Of a stretch of 64,000 bases of DNA, positions 1 to 10,381 are shown piece after piece. The translations under genes were made by a program, and so were the position numbers. The stretch lies in NCBI GenBank assembly GCA_036226585.1, contig CP108997.1, positions 496,001 to 560,000 on the forward strand. Reading direction: 5' to 3'. This DNA is from Streptomyces sp. NBC_00708. GTDB lineage: Bacteria > Actinomycetota > Actinomycetes > Streptomycetales > Streptomycetaceae. The notes beneath the pieces are model-generated. The model was not told where the DNA came from, ran no database searches, and saw nothing but the letters and a program-made list of their open reading frames with translations. The stretch's first letter is position 1, and every line of letters begins with the position of its first letter.

Positions 1-3000
1 GGTTCACGCCGGTGACGCGGTGTTCCACGATGTAGTCGAGGAGTTCGTCGCCGGGTACGCGCACCTCCTCGGGCGCGATGACCGACGTACCGCCGGACAG
101 CAGCGGCACCATGGTCTGCCAGAACGCCACGTCGAAGCTGGTCGACGCGAAGTGCAGATAGCGGTCGTGCTCGGTGACGCCGACGACCTCCTCCTGGAGG
201 GCGATCAGGTCGGGCACGCCCCGGTGGGTGACGCCGACGCCCTTGGGGCGGCCGGTGGTGCCCGAGGTGTAGATGACGTACGCGAGGGCGTCGTCGGTGA
301 GCCGGGCGCGCGCGTCCGCCGGATCGGTGTCCGGTACGGAGGCGAGGGTGGCCGGGTCGTCGAGGCGCAGGACGGGGACGTCGCGGTCGACGGGCAGTTC
401 GGCGCCGGTCGTCACCACGGCGGCCGGGGAGATGTCGTCGAACATGAACGCGAGCCGTTCACGGGGGTAGCTCGCGTCCATCGGCACGTACACCGCGCCC
501 GCCTTGGCCACGCCGAACAGGGCGACGGTCATCTCGATGTCCCGGCCGATGAGGACCGCGACCGGGTCCTGCGGCCGGACGCCCTGGGCGATCAGCGCGT
601 GGGCGAGCCGGTTGGCCTGCCGGTCGAGTTCGTCGTAGCTCAGGCTGCGGTCGCGGCAGACCAGTGCCTCGGCGCCGGGCTTGCGCCGCACCTGGGCGGC
701 GAACTCCTCCAGCCAGTGGCCGCGCTTCTTGGCCGCGACGATCTCGGTGCCGGTACGCAGCATGCGGGCGCGCTCGCCGGCGTCGAGGGCGGGCAGCACG
801 AGTGCGGGCCGGGCCGGGTCCTCGGTGATCTCGCGCAGCAGGTGGTGCAGCCAGCGGCCGTAGTCGCGCACGGTGTCCGCGTCGAAGGCGCCGGGCTGGT
901 AGCCGAGGCCGATGGTGATCTCGTCGCCGGGGATCACGATGACGGTGAGGGCGTAGTGGGTGGCGTCGGTGATGTCCACGCCGGTGAGGTCGAGCCCCGG
1001 GGCGAGGGGGGTGCGGGTGCGGCTGGAGAGCGGGAAGTTCTCCATGACGAGCATGGTGTCGAAGAGTTCGCCGATGCCCACGGCCCGCTGGATGCCGGGC
1101 AGTCCGACGTGGTGGTGCTCGGCCAGGGCGACGCTCTCCGCGTGCACCTGGGCCATGAGGTCGGTCACCGTGCGGTCCCGGGTGTACCGGACGCGGACCG
1201 GGATCGTGGTGCCGAGCTGGCCGATCATCGACTCGACGCCGTCGACCTCGGCGGGCCGGCCGGAGACCGGGCAGCCGAACACGACGTCGCGGCGGCCGGT
1301 GAGCCTGCCGAGCAGCAGGCCCCACGCGGTCTGGAGGACCGTGGTCAGGGTGATGCCCTGTTCGCGGGCGAAGGCGCGCAGCCGGTCGCTGAACTCGCGG
1401 CTCAGGGCGACGGTCTCCCGGCCCGGCCGCTCGACGGCGGTGCCGGTGCTCGCGGGCGCGAGCCGGGTCGCGTCGTCGACGCCCGCGAGCGCCTCGCGCC
1501 ACGCGGTGAGCGACGCCTCCTCGTCCCGGCCGGCCAGCCAGCGGAAGTACTCCGACAGCGGTGGCGAGACGGGCGCGGCGGGGCCGCCGCCGAGTTCGGC
1601 GTAGATCGCGAGCAGGGTGCGGCCGACGATCGGCATGGACCAGCCGTCGAGCAGGGCGTGGTGGTTGGTGATGACGAGCTTGTGCTCGCCGGGCCCGACG
1701 CGGGAGAGCAGGAAGCGGATGAGCGGCGGCCGGGCCGGGTCGAAGGGGCGCTCCAGGTCGGCGCGGGCCGCCTCGGTGAAGTCGTCGTCCTGCCGCCAGT
1801 CCAGGGTGACGTCGGCGGGGACGACCTGCACGACGTCGTCCCCGGCCGTGCCCAGGTGGACGCGGAGGGCGGGGTGGCGGCGCAGCAGTTCGCGGGCGGC
1901 GCGTTCCATCCGTGCGGGTTCCAGCTCACCGGACAGGGTGGTCACGGCCTGGACGACGTAGACGTCGGCGTCCGCGTCGTCCCGGACCAGGGTGTGGAAG
2001 GAGAGGCCGACCTGGAGCGGGGTGGCGGGCAGCACGTCGCTGACCCGGCCGGTGCGCTCCAGGGCGTCGATGGCGTCCTGGTCGAGTGCGACCAGCGGCA
2101 GGTCGGAGGGGGTGAGCCCGCCGGTGGTGTGCAGCGCGTGCGCGGCCAGCGCGTCCAGCGCGGCGGCCCAGGCGTCCTGGAGGGCGGCCAGGGCGTCGTT
2201 GCCCAGGACCTCGCCGGCGGCGGTCCACTCGACGGCGAGCCGGGGTTCGTCGCCCTCGTGGACGAAGCAGTTGAGGGCCAGCACCTGTTCCAGGGACTTG
2301 GCGCCGGGCTCGGTGACCGAGAAGGCGTCGTGGTCGGGCAGCCGCCAGCCGTCGGCGGTCAACGGGGCGAACCTGCCGAGGTAGTTGAGCAGTACGTCGG
2401 GCGGCGGGACGGCGCCGAGTTCCGCCGCCGCCTCGGGGTCGAGGTGGCGCAGCACTCCGTAGCCGACGCCGCCGTCGGGGACGGCGCGGCGGGCCTCCTT
2501 GGCGGCGCGCAGCGTCTCACGGACGTCGTCGGAGGCTGGCACGCGTACGGGGTACTCGCTGGTGAACCAGCCGACCGTGCGGGCCAGGTCGAGGTGTTCG
2601 CGGCCGTGGCCCTCCATGGTGACGGTGAGGGCGTCGCCGCGCAGCCCCCAGCCGCGCAGGGCGAGGGCGAGGGCGGCGAGCAGGACCTCGTCGACGCCCG
2701 CCCGGTAGGCGGCGGGCAGCGTGGTCAGCAGGGCCTCGGTCGCCTCGGGCGAGGCGGTCGTGACGGAGCGGTGGGCGGTGGCCACGGTGTCGCGTACGGG
2801 GTCCAGCGGGCGGGCGCCCAGCCGGGTCGATGAGCCCAACGCCGTACGCCAGTGGTCGAGTTCGCCGCGTCGGGCGCCGGCGCTGCCCTGCTCGGCGAGG
2901 ACCTGGGCGTGCCGCCGCCAGGACGTGCCGACGGGTTCGGGGGTGCCCCCCGCGCAGGCGGTGTGGAGGTCGGGGAGCAGGATGCGCCAGGACACGCCGT

Positions 3001-6000
3001 CCATGGCGAGGTGGTGCACGACGAGGACCAGCCGGTCCGCCGCGCCCTCCTCCGTGCGCAGCAGGGCGGCGCGCACCAGGTCGCCGGTGCGGGGGTCGAG
3101 TGCACCGGCCAGCCGTGCGGCCAGGGCGGTCACCTCTTCTCCGGTGACCTCCTCGACGGCGGCGCGGACCGTGCCCCGGGGCAGGATCTCCGGTCCGTCG
3201 GCCACGCGCAGCCGCAGGGCGTCGTGGTGGTCGACGAGGGTCTGCACGCCCCTGGTCAGCTCGTCGAGGGTGAGTGCGTCGACATGCAGGGCGGTCCACT
3301 GGGCGTATCCGGCGACCGTGTCGATGTCGGGGTGCGGGTCGAGCAGGCCGCGCACGATGGGCGGGGCCGGGACCGGGCCGACCGGCTCGTCCGCCGGGCC
3401 GGCCGTCTCCCCCAGCTGTTCGGCGGAGGCGGCGAGCGCGGCGAAGGTGCGGCGGGCCAGCAGATCCTTGGGGCGCAGCCCGAGGCCGAGGGCGCGGAGC
3501 CGGCTGCTGACGGTGATCGCGGTGATGCTGTCCCCGCCGAGGGCGAAGAAGTCGTCGTCCACGCTCACCCGTTCGATGTCGAGCGCGTCGGCGAGGACGG
3601 TGCACAGCAGCCGTTCGCGTTCGGTGCCCGGCTCCCGGCCGCCGCCGGCGAGGGCGGGGGCGGGCAGGGCGGCCCGGTCGAGCTTGCCGTTGGGGGTGAC
3701 GGGCAGGCCGCTCAGCACCACGACGGCGGCGGGCACCATGTGCTCGGGCAGCCGCTCGGCGAGCAGGGCGCGTGCCTCGTCGCCGGTGAGGGAGGCGGAC
3801 ACGATGTAGCCGACGAGCCGGGACGAGAGGACCCGTGCGGCGGCCGCGGTGACGCCGGGCAGGGCGGCAAGCGCCTCCTCGACCTCGCCGGTCTCCACAC
3901 GGTGGCCGCGGATCTTGACCTGTCCGTCGCCCCGGCCGCCGTACTCCAGGCCCCGGCCGGGCACCCAGCGGGCCAGGTCGCCGGTGCGGTACATCCGCTC
4001 GCCGGGCGCGCCGAACGGGTCGGCGACGAAGCGTTCGGCGGTGGCCCCGGGCCGGCCGAGGTAGCCGCGGGCCAGGTGGGGTCCGGCCAGGTACAGTTCG
4101 CCGGCCGTGCCGTGCGGGACCGGCTGGAGGGCGTTGTCCAGGACGTAGACCCGGGTGCCGGCGAGAGGCTGTCCGATGGTCGGTTCGCCGTCGTCGATGG
4201 GCGCGGTGGTGGCGTCCACGGTGGCCTCGGTGGGCCCGTACATGTTGCGCGCGGGGATACCCGACGCGGCGACCCGGCGCCACAGCGCGGACGGAGTGGC
4301 CTCGCCGCCCAGGAGCAGCAGCGCCGGGGGCAGGTCGAGCAGCCCGGCGTCGATGAGCGGGGTGGCCATCGAGGGGGTGGTGTCGACGATGTCGATGCCG
4401 TCGCGGGCGTACGCGGCGAGCAGGGCGTCGGCGTCGCGGGCGGTGTCGGCGTCGTACACGTGCAGTTCGTGGCCGCACAGCAGCCAGACGAGGTGTTCGA
4501 AGGCGGAGTCGAAGGCGAAGGAGTAGGTGTGCGCGGCGCGCAGCCGTCGGCCGGTGGCCCGTTCGGCCTCCGCGACGACCGTGGAGCGCTGGTGGTGCAG
4601 CAGGGAGGCGAGGCCGCCGGCGCGGCCGAGTACGCCCTTGGGCCGGCCCGTCGATCCGGAGGTGTGGATGACGTAGGCGAGGTGTCCGGGGTCGCGGGGC
4701 CGGGAGAGTTCGGCGGCCGTGAGGGGGGCGCCCGACAGGCCGGCGGACTCGTCGAGGAGCGCCTTCCAGGGCAGTCCTTCGACCGTGCCGTCGGTGAGGA
4801 CGAGGGCGGGCCGGGTGTCGTCGATGAGTTCGCGCAGCCGCTCGGGCGGGTGCGCGGCGTCGAGCGGCTGGAACGCGGCGCCCGCGTCCAGCACCGCGAG
4901 CAGGGCGACGACGGCGTCGGCCGAGCGCGGCAGGGCGAGCGCGACGATGTCCTCGGCGCCGACGCCCCGGGCGCGCAGGGCGCGGGCCACCCGGTGCACC
5001 CGGTCGGCGAGTTCGGCGGCGGTCAGCCGTTCGCCGCCGCAGACGAGGGCGGTGCGATCGGGTCCGGCGGCGGCCATCGCGTCGAACGCGGCGGGTACGT
5101 CGAGGGGGGTGCCGGGCAGGGCGGCCGGGCTCCAGTGGCCGAGCAGTCCGCCGATGTCGGCGGTGAGGGCGATCCGGCCGACGGGCCGGCCCTCCATCAG
5201 CCCGGACAGCAGGGCGCGCAACCCGCTCATCAGGCTGTCGACGGCGGCCTGGTCCTTGGCGCGGGCGTCGACCTCGAAGCCGAGCAGGAGCCCTCCGTCG
5301 CGGGTCGGCAGGACGCTCAGACCCATGTCCTCGGGCGGTCCGCCCGCGACGTTGCGCATGACGCCGGCCGCCCCGGCGAAGTCGAGTGTCAGGTCGAACG
5401 CCTTGAGGTTGATCCCCCGTCCGTGCAGCAGCGCGCCGGCGCCGGGCACGCCGAGGTCGCGGGGCAGGTCCTCGCCCCGGTAGCGCTGGTGGTCGCGCAT
5501 CTCGCGCATGGCGGTGGCGACCTGGCGGCTCAGCTCGCCGAGCCGGTCGCCGCCGCGCACGGTCACCCGCATCGGCAGCACGTTGACGGCCATGGAGGGG
5601 GTGCGCAGCGCGGCCGAGCCGGTCCGGCACATCAGGGGCAGCGCGAAGACCACGTCGGTGCGGCCCAGCATGCGGTGCAGGAACGCCGCGTAGCAGGCGA
5701 TGAGCGCCTGGCCCCAGGCGACGCCCTCGGCGTCGGCGAAGGCGCGCAGGGCTGCGGTCTCCTCGGGGGTGAGGACGGCCCGCGCGGTGAGCGTGCGGGC
5801 GGGGGCGCCGCCGCTGCCGGGGCCGTCCTCGGCGTCGACCTCGGGCAGCGGGGTGAAGCGTTCGACCCAGTACGCGCGGTCCTCGGCGGCCTGTTCGCTC
5901 GCGCGGTAGGCGGTGTCCTCGGCGACGAGCGTCGCGAACGCGCCGAACGTGGAGCGGGGCGGCTCGGTGCCGCGCACCAGGGCGGTGTAGTGGGCCGCGG

Positions 6001-6490
6001 TGCGCCGGGCGAGCTGGGCGGCGGTGTAGCCGTCGAAGACGAGGTGGTGGCCGAGCTGGGTGTACCAGACCTCGCGGTCGGAGAGCTTGATGACAGTACG
6101 CGAGTACAGCGGGCGGTCCGTCATGCCGCGGCAGGCCTCGGCGAGGCGTGCGCGTTCGGCGTCGACGAGCGCCTGGGCCGCCGCCGCCGGGTCGGCCTCG
6201 GCGCTGACGTCGACGAGCGGGGGCAGGGCGACGGGTTCGTCACCGACCGCCTGGCGCGGGCCCTCGGGGGTCTCGTACACCCTGAGCCGCAGGCTCTCGG
6301 CCTCCTCGGTGGTGGCCCGGACCGCCTGCGCGAGCGCGTCCGTGTCGACCGGTTCGCCGCCGGATATCTCGATCACGTCGCCGACGACGTAGTACGGCGA
6401 GTCGGGTTCGATGCGCTGGGCGTTCCAGATGCCCAGTTGGGCGCCGGTCAGGGGAAGGAGGCCGTCCTGGGACACGCTCGCGGTGGTCAA
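1..6490 (-). CDS. Siderophore NRPS, modules C-A-T-E and C-A..., 3' end beyond window
   Basis: Multimodular nonribosomal peptide synthetase; about 2,163 codons are visible and the gene runs off the left edge. Domains read by hand: condensation-type domain with HHLVFDG near residue 148, probably a starter C domain taking an aryl group; adenylation domain with core [14 protein letters not shown] near 606; carrier domain [10 protein letters not shown] with its phosphopantetheine serine near 988; epimerization domain with [10 protein letters not shown] near 1159, then EGHGRE and [11 protein letters not shown]; a second condensation domain, HHALLDGWS near 1610; and a second adenylation domain, [14 protein letters not shown] near 2071, incomplete. 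The start is TTG at 6490, one base after the ATPase stop, with AAGGAGAG just upstream. My hand-aligned code for A1 is DSEDLGMVDK, with acidic pocket residues fitting a basic substrate. A2 shows only D-V-W, as in serine domains. Together with dhbC and an aryl carrier protein this suggests DHB-D-basic-L-Ser (inference). Confidence 0.95.
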   Translation of the reverse strand, partial: MTTASVSQDGLLPLTGAQLGIWNAQRIEPDSPYYVVGDVIEISGGEPVDTDALAQAVRATTEEAESLRLRVYETPEGPRQAVGDEPVALPPLVDVSAEADPAAAAQALVDAERARLAEACRGMTDRPLYSRTVIKLSDREVWYTQLGHHLVFDGYTAAQLARRTAAHYTALVRGTEPPRSTFGAFATLVAEDTAYRASEQAAEDRAYWVERFTPLPEVDAEDGPGSGGAPARTLTARAVLTPEETAALRAFADAEGVAWGQALIACYAAFLHRMLGRTDVVFALPLMCRTGSAALRTPSMAVNVLPMRVTVRGGDRLGELSRQVATAMREMRDHQRYRGEDLPRDLGVPGAGALLHGRGINLKAFDLTLDFAGAAGVMRNVAGGPPEDMGLSVLPTRDGGLLLGFEVDARAKDQAAVDSLMSGLRALLSGLMEGRPVGRIALTADIGGLLGHWSPAALPGTPLDVPAAFDAMAAAGPDRTALVCGGERLTAAELADRVHRVARALRARGVGAEDIVALALPRSADAVVALLAVLDAGAAFQPLDAAHPPERLRELIDDTRPALVLTDGTVEGLPWKALLDESAGLSGAPLTAAELSRPRDPGHLAYVIHTSGSTGRPKGVLGRAGGLASLLHHQRSTVVAEAERATGRRLRAAHTYSFAFDSAFEHLVWLLCGHELHVYDADTARDADALLAAYARDGIDIVDTTPSMATPLIDAGLLDLPPALLLLGGEATPSALWRRVAASGIPARNMYGPTEATVDATTAPIDDGEPTIGQPLAGTRVYVLDNALQPVPHGTAGELYLAGPHLARGYLGRPGATAERFVADPFGAPGERMYRTGDLARWVPGRGLEYGGRGDGQVKIRGHRVETGEVEEALAALPGVTAAAARVLSSRLVGYIVSASLTGDEARALLAERLPEHMVPAAVVVLSGLPVTPNGKLDRAALPAPALAGGGREPGTERERLLCTVLADALDIERVSVDDDFFALGGDSITAITVSSRLRALGLGLRPKDLLARRTFAALAASAEQLGETAGPADEPVGPVPAPPIVRGLLDPHPDIDTVAGYAQWTALHVDALTLDELTRGVQTLVDHHDALRLRVADGPEILPRGTVRAAVEEVTGEEVTALAARLAGALDPRTGDLVRAALLRTEEGAADRLVLVVHHLAMDGVSWRILLPDLHTACAGGTPEPVGTSWRRHAQVLAEQGSAGARRGELDHWRTALGSSTRLGARPLDPVRDTVATAHRSVTTASPEATEALLTTLPAAYRAGVDEVLLAALALALRGWGLRGDALTVTMEGHGREHLDLARTVGWFTSEYPVRVPASDDVRETLRAAKEARRAVPDGGVGYGVLRHLDPEAAAELGAVPPPDVLLNYLGRFAPLTADGWRLPDHDAFSVTEPGAKSLEQVLALNCFVHEGDEPRLAVEWTAAGEVLGNDALAALQDAWAAALDALAAHALHTTGGLTPSDLPLVALDQDAIDALERTGRVSDVLPATPLQVGLSFHTLVRDDADADVYVVQAVTTLSGELEPARMERAARELLRRHPALRVHLGTAGDDVVQVVPADVTLDWRQDDDFTEAARADLERPFDPARPPLIRFLLSRVGPGEHKLVITNHHALLDGWSMPIVGRTLLAIYAELGGGPAAPVSPPLSEYFRWLAGRDEEASLTAWREALAGVDDATRLAPASTGTAVERPGRETVALSREFSDRLRAFAREQGITLTTVLQTAWGLLLGRLTGRRDVVFGCPVSGRPAEVDGVESMIGQLGTTIPVRVRYTRDRTVTDLMAQVHAESVALAEHHHVGLPGIQRAVGIGELFDTMLVMENFPLSSRTRTPLAPGLDLTGVDITDATHYALTVIVIPGDEITIGLGYQPGAFDADTVRDYGRWLHHLLREITEDPARPALVLPALDAGERARMLRTGTEIVAAKKRGHWLEEFAAQVRRKPGAEALVCRDRSLSYDELDRQANRLAHALIAQGVRPQDPVAVLIGRDIEMTVALFGVAKAGAVYVPMDASYPRERLAFMFDDISPAAVVTTGAELPVDRDVPVLRLDDPATLASVPDTDPADARARLTDDALAYVIYTSGTTGRPKGVGVTHRGVPDLIALQEEVVGVTEHDRYLHFASTSFDVAFWQTMVPLLSGGTSVIAPEEVRVPGDELLDYIVEHRVTGVN

Positions 6491-6491
6491 C

Positions 6492-7277
6492 TTACTCTCC
6501 TTGCAGTGTGGGAACGACCATCGGAGTGCCGGTCACAGGGTCCGGGACGACGACGCTGGGAAGGTCGAACACGTCCTTGATCAGCGTGGCGTCCACGATG
6601 TCCCCGGGGTCGCCCTCGGCGACCACGGCACCGGCCTTCATGGCCACCAGGTGGTCGGCGAACCGGCATGCCTGGTTGATGTCGTGCAGGACCGCGACGA
6701 CGGTGCGGCCCTCGTTGCGCAGCCTGGCGAGCAGGCCGAGCAGTTGGTACTGGTGGGTGATGTCGAGGAACGACGTGGGTTCGTCGAGCAGCAGGTAGGG
6801 CGTCTGCTGGGCGAGCACCATGGCCATCCAGACCCGCTGGCGCTGTCCGCCGGACAGTTCCTGTACGGGCCGGTCGACGAGGTCCGAGACGCCGGCCGCG
6901 GCCATGGCCCCGTCGACGGCCTTCTGGTCCTCGGGCGACCACAGGGCCAGCATCGACTGGTGCGGGAAGCGTCCCCGGGCCACCAGCTGGCGGACCTTGA
7001 TGTCGTCGGGCGCCATCGGGTCCTGCGGCAGGAACCCGAGCTGTTTGGCCAGCGCCTTGGTACCGAAGGCGCCGACCTCGCGCCCGTCGAACTCCACGTG
7101 TCCGGAGTGCGGCTTGAGCAGCCGTACCAGGGCGCTCAACAGCGTTGATTTGCCGCAGGCGTTGGGGCCGACGATGGCGGTGAACGCGCCGTCGGGTATG
7201 TCGAGGGTCAGTCGCGTGGACACGACCCGGTCTCCGTAGCGCAGGGTGATGTCCCGCGCCGTCAGGCGTGCGGTCAC
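6492..7277 (-). CDS. Fe-siderophore ABC transporter, ATP-binding subunit (FepC-like)
   Basis: A 261-aa ATPase energising ferric-siderophore import through the two upstream-encoded permeases at the cytoplasmic face. Walker A is GPNACGKST near residue 37, the signature is LSGGQRQR near 142, Walker B is LLLDEPT, and the switch histidine lies in VAVLHDINQ. Start: GTG at 7277 overlapping the permease stop (GTGA) and preceded by a very strong AAGGAGGTGAGG site. The stop TAA lies one base before the NRPS start, so uptake and biosynthesis are on one transcript. FecE/FepC family length and motifs are normal. The substrate is inferred from the operon to be the catechol siderophore made here. Confidence 0.93.
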   Translation of the reverse strand: MTARLTARDITLRYGDRVVSTRLTLDIPDGAFTAIVGPNACGKSTLLSALVRLLKPHSGHVEFDGREVGAFGTKALAKQLGFLPQDPMAPDDIKVRQLVARGRFPHQSMLALWSPEDQKAVDGAMAAAGVSDLVDRPVQELSGGQRQRVWMAMVLAQQTPYLLLDEPTSFLDITHQYQLLGLLARLRNEGRTVVAVLHDINQACRFADHLVAMKAGAVVAEGDPGDIVDATLIKDVFDLPSVVVPDPVTGTPMVVPTLQGE

Positions 7278-8269
7278 GCGCGCCTCACCTCCTTGGTCAG
7301 CAGCCAGATCAGGTAGCAACCGCCGATCGCGGTGCTCACGACGCCCACGGGCAGCGCGACGGGCGCCAGCAGCATCTGGGCCACCAGGTCGGCGCCCTGG
7401 AGGAGCACCGCCCCGGTCAGTGCTGCCGGGAGCAGCGGGATCCCGGCGGCGCCCGCGAGCCGGCGGCCGATCTGCGGGGCGGCCAGTGCGATGAACGCGA
7501 TGGGCCCGGCCACGGCGGTCACCGTGGCGGTGCAGCCGACACCGACGAGGACCATCAGCAGCCGCAGCCGGTCGAGTCCGACGCCGGTCGTGACGGCGAT
7601 CGGGTCGCCGAGCGACGCCTGGTGCATGGCGTGGGCCTTCGTGGTCATGAGGGCCAGCAGGACACCGATCACGGTGAACGGGATGCCGAGGTCCTCCCAG
7701 CCCACACCGTTGAGCGAGCCCGCGCTCCAGCCGACGGCGGCGATCGCCACCTCCAGGTCGGCGCGGAGCACGATCCACGAGTTGACCGCGGTCATCATCG
7801 CGTTGATGGCGATACCGATCACGACCAGCCGGAGGCCGGAGAAGCCGTGTTCGAGCGACAGCAGGTAGATGGCGGCCGCGACGACCAGTCCGCCGATCAC
7901 GGAGCTGGTGGCGAGCTGTGCGGACGTGCCCGACAGTACGGTGAGGGCGACCAGCGCGCCGGTGTAGGCGCCGGCGTCCAGCCCGATGACGTCGGGGCTG
8001 CCCATGGGGTTGCGGGTGAGGTTCTGGAAGATGGCGCCGGCGACGCCGAGCGCGGCACCGAAGACCAGGCCGGCCAGCACCCGCGGCAACCGCCAGTCCC
8101 GGATCACCACGGAGTGCTCGGAGCCGGTCAGGACGGCGAACACCTTGCCGGGCGGGGCCCATGACGCCCCGTAGCACAGCCCGAGCAGGCCGAGCCCCAG
8201 CATCAGGGCGACCAGGACGACGACGAGTATCGCCGTACGCCGTTCGAAGTGGAATTTCAGCACGTTCAC
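7274..8269 (-). CDS. Fe-siderophore ABC transporter permease (FecCD family, second subunit)
   Basis: A 331-aa integral membrane permease of the BtuC/FecCD family, expected to form a heterodimeric channel with the product of 8266-9291. It shows about ten hydrophobic segments and family landmarks: RDWRLPRVLAGLVFGAALG near the N-terminus, NPMGSPDVIGLDAGAY, and the cytoplasmic coupling region GPIAFIALAAPQIGRRL. The start is GTG at 8269 and overlaps the upstream permease stop by four bases. The downstream stop is likewise overlapped by the ATPase gene. Tight coupling argues for stoichiometric expression under the iron box at 10305. No anomaly seen. Confidence 0.93.
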   Translation of the reverse strand: MNVLKFHFERRTAILVVVLVALMLGLGLLGLCYGASWAPPGKVFAVLTGSEHSVVIRDWRLPRVLAGLVFGAALGVAGAIFQNLTRNPMGSPDVIGLDAGAYTGALVALTVLSGTSAQLATSSVIGGLVVAAAIYLLSLEHGFSGLRLVVIGIAINAMMTAVNSWIVLRADLEVAIAAVGWSAGSLNGVGWEDLGIPFTVIGVLLALMTTKAHAMHQASLGDPIAVTTGVGLDRLRLLMVLVGVGCTATVTAVAGPIAFIALAAPQIGRRLAGAAGIPLLPAALTGAVLLQGADLVAQMLLAPVALPVGVVSTAIGGCYLIWLLTKEVRRA

Positions 8270-9291
8270 AGGGACCCCGCCCCGTAGCGGCGGACCGCCC
8301 AGATCAGCATGGGGCCGCCGAGGAAGGCGGTCACGATGGCCACCGGCACCTCACCGGTGGGCAGCAGGACCCGCGCGGCCATGTCGGCGGCGAGGAGCAG
8401 GACGGGCCCGAGGACCATGGTGTAGGCGATCAGCCAGGGCACCGACCCGGAGGCCGGTTTGCGCACCAGGTGGGGCACGATCAGTCCGACGAACAGGATG
8501 GGGCCCGCCACCGCCGTCGCCGCGCCGCTGAGCACGGTGATGAGGACGAGGGTGGTGAGACGGACCCGGCCCACGTCGGCGCCCAGGGTGTGCGCCACGT
8601 TCTCGCCGAGCGTCAGGGCGTTGAGCGCCCTGCTCAGCAGCAGCGCACCGGCCAGGGACACCGCGATGGCGGTCAACGGCCAGGACAGGGCGGCCTGTTC
8701 GCGTCCGGCCAGCGTTCCCACCGACCAGAACCGGTAGAGGTCGAAGGTGTCCGGGAGCATGAGGCGCAGCCCGAGGGCGACGCCGTTCAGCACCGCGGTC
8801 ACCGCCACGCCCGTGAGGACCAGGCGCAGCGGTGAGGTGCGGCCGACCGCGGCGACCAGGAACGCCGCGGCCACGGATCCGACGACCGCGAAGCCGAGTT
8901 CGCCCGCCTGGCCGCTGGCCAGGCCCGCCGCCGACCCGAGGGTGACGGCGAACCCGGCGCCCGCGGTGACCCCGAGGATGCCGGGCTCGGCCAGCGGGTT
9001 GCGGGCGAGCGTCTGGATGAGCGCGCCCGCGACGGCGAGCGCGGCACCGACGGCGACGGCGAGCAGCGCACGCGGTGCCCGCACGTCGCGTACGACGACG
9101 TGGTCGTCGGTCCCCTGGTAGTCGAAGAGTGCGCGCACGACTTCGCCGGGGGCGACGTGGCGGGCCCCGACGCCCATGCTGAGTACGGCGAGAACGGCCA
9201 GCAGGACCAGTCCGCCGACGAGCAGGGCGGTCTGCGGGACGGCCCGCCGGTTCTTTCCCGCGGCCTCGGACGCGCGGCCCGCGACGGTCAC
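8266..9291 (-). CDS. Fe-siderophore ABC transporter permease (FecCD family, first subunit)
   Basis: A 341-aa multi-spanning permease of the FecCD/BtuC family and partner of the next gene. Landmarks: RDVRAPRALLAVAVGAALA, NPLAEPGILGVTAGAG, and the ATPase-coupling stretch GPILFVGLIVPHLVRK near residue 255. About ten transmembrane segments can be picked out; the first is LLVGGLVLLAVLAVLSMGV. Start GTG at 9291 overlaps the binding-protein stop (GTGA). It is the second cistron of an iron-uptake operon and is co-regulated with the NRPS. Import of the ferric catecholate is inferred from gene context rather than from the permease itself. Confidence 0.93.
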   Translation of the reverse strand: MTVAGRASEAAGKNRRAVPQTALLVGGLVLLAVLAVLSMGVGARHVAPGEVVRALFDYQGTDDHVVVRDVRAPRALLAVAVGAALAVAGALIQTLARNPLAEPGILGVTAGAGFAVTLGSAAGLASGQAGELGFAVVGSVAAAFLVAAVGRTSPLRLVLTGVAVTAVLNGVALGLRLMLPDTFDLYRFWSVGTLAGREQAALSWPLTAIAVSLAGALLLSRALNALTLGENVAHTLGADVGRVRLTTLVLITVLSGAATAVAGPILFVGLIVPHLVRKPASGSVPWLIAYTMVLGPVLLLAADMAARVLLPTGEVPVAIVTAFLGGPMLIWAVRRYGAGSL

Positions 9292-10286
9292 GGCTTCAGC
9301 AGCGGAGCGAGCGACTCGTCGATCGCGTCCAGGGTCAACAGGGCCTCACCGTAGGTGGCGGCCTCGGTGTAGCGGTACGGGAAGACCTTGCCGGCCTTGA
9401 CGGCGGGCAGGTTCTTCCAGAGCTTGGAGTCCAGGACGTACTTGACGGAGGGCGGGACGCTGCCGTCGGCGTTGACCGAGTACGTCAGGGCGTCGGCTTC
9501 GCGGAAGGCTGCGGGCAGTTCCTCGATGGAGGGGTACTCGCTGACCGCCGCGGACCCCGGACCGGCCTTCTTGACCTTGCCGTAGTAGGTGGCACCCAGG
9601 TCCTCGGCGATGTTGGTGCCCCAGGAGCCGTTGAACTCGCGCTGGAAGGTGCCCTTGGCGGCGTCACCGTACGCACCGACGTGGCCGAGCTTGAGCTTCG
9701 GCAGGACGTCCTTGTACTTGGCGGCCAGCTCGGCGGCCTTGGTGTCGTACGTCTTCTTCTGGGCGTCGAACTGCTTGACCGCACCGGCGGCGTCGGCCTG
9801 CTTGCGGGAGAGGTCGCGCCAGGCGGACGGCAGGCTCGGGCCGATCGCGACGACGGGGGCGATCGACTTCAGCCGCTTCATGTCGATGTCGCCGAGCACG
9901 GGCGCGGGGACACCGATGACGATCAGGTCGGGCTCGGCCTCGGCGATGGCCTCGTAGTTGGTCTCGGCCGCCTGCTCGCCGGCCACCTTCTTGAGCTTCT
10001 TGTAGGTGGCGAGGTCTTCCTTGTTCATCATCGGCTCGCCGCGCTTCCACGACGAGATGCCGACCAGCGGTGCGTCGGCCTCGATCAGCGCGGGCACGGC
10101 ATAGCCGGTGGCCACCACACGCTTCGGGTTCGCCGGGATCTTGATCTTGCCGTTGTCCGCGGTGAACACCCGGGTCTTGCTCTTCTCCGAGGCGGAGTCC
10201 CCGCCGTCCGAGGATGACCCGCATCCGGTCAGAACGAGGGCCAGCGTGAGGGCGCCGACCAGACCGGACGATCTGCGTATGGACAT
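9288..10286 (-). CDS. Fe-siderophore substrate-binding lipoprotein (FecB/FepB-like)
   Basis: A 332-aa extracytoplasmic binding protein that delivers ferric siderophore to the two permeases. The N-terminus MSIRRSSGLVGALTLALVL is followed by the lipobox LTGC, so the mature protein is lipid-anchored. The periplasmic-binding fold of the FecB family is indicated by RVVATGYAVPALIEADAPL near residue 57, the LVGISSWK segment, and EPDLIVIG. ATG start at 10286 with AAGGAG eight bases upstream. It is the first gene of the operon and has an iron box 18 bp upstream of the start codon. Catecholate specificity is inferred from the linked NRPS and dhbC-like gene. Confidence 0.92.
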   Translation of the reverse strand: MSIRRSSGLVGALTLALVLTGCGSSSDGGDSASEKSKTRVFTADNGKIKIPANPKRVVATGYAVPALIEADAPLVGISSWKRGEPMMNKEDLATYKKLKKVAGEQAAETNYEAIAEAEPDLIVIGVPAPVLGDIDMKRLKSIAPVVAIGPSLPSAWRDLSRKQADAAGAVKQFDAQKKTYDTKAAELAAKYKDVLPKLKLGHVGAYGDAAKGTFQREFNGSWGTNIAEDLGATYYGKVKKAGPGSAAVSEYPSIEELPAAFREADALTYSVNADGSVPPSVKYVLDSKLWKNLPAVKAGKVFPYRYTEAATYGEALLTLDAIDESLAPLLKP

Positions 10287-10304
10287 TTCCGAACTCCTTG
10301 CTAC

Positions 10305-10323
10305 TTAGGTAAGGCTCACCTTA
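10305..10323. promoter_or_regulatory. Iron box (DmdR/IdeR-type operator) for the uptake-NRPS operon
   Basis: The 19-bp site TTAGGTAAGGCTCACCTTA is close to the actinobacterial DmdR1/IdeR consensus TTAGGTTAGGCTCACCTAA. It lies 18 bp upstream of the binding-protein ATG, immediately before the ribosome binding site, so it probably overlaps the promoter. Iron-loaded repressor would silence 10286 down to the NRPS; loss of iron would derepress it. Regulator identity is established knowledge of the motif; occupancy here is inference. Confidence 0.88.
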
Positions 10324-10381
10324 GTTGATGGCCTTTCGGCAGGACAACTCGCGGGTGGTCCCACCCGGTCCGGCCGGTGGA

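Noticed and set aside
2517..5630. A 1,037-residue minus-strand frame inside the NRPS
   Set aside because: It is an Arg/Pro-rich alternate frame; the true NRPS frame carries every core motif.
20..6580. Long plus-strand open frames opposite the NRPS
   Set aside because: They consist of Gly/Arg/Val-rich low-complexity residues, match no family, and are the antisense of an intact multi-domain NRPS; high GC removes stop codons from such frames.
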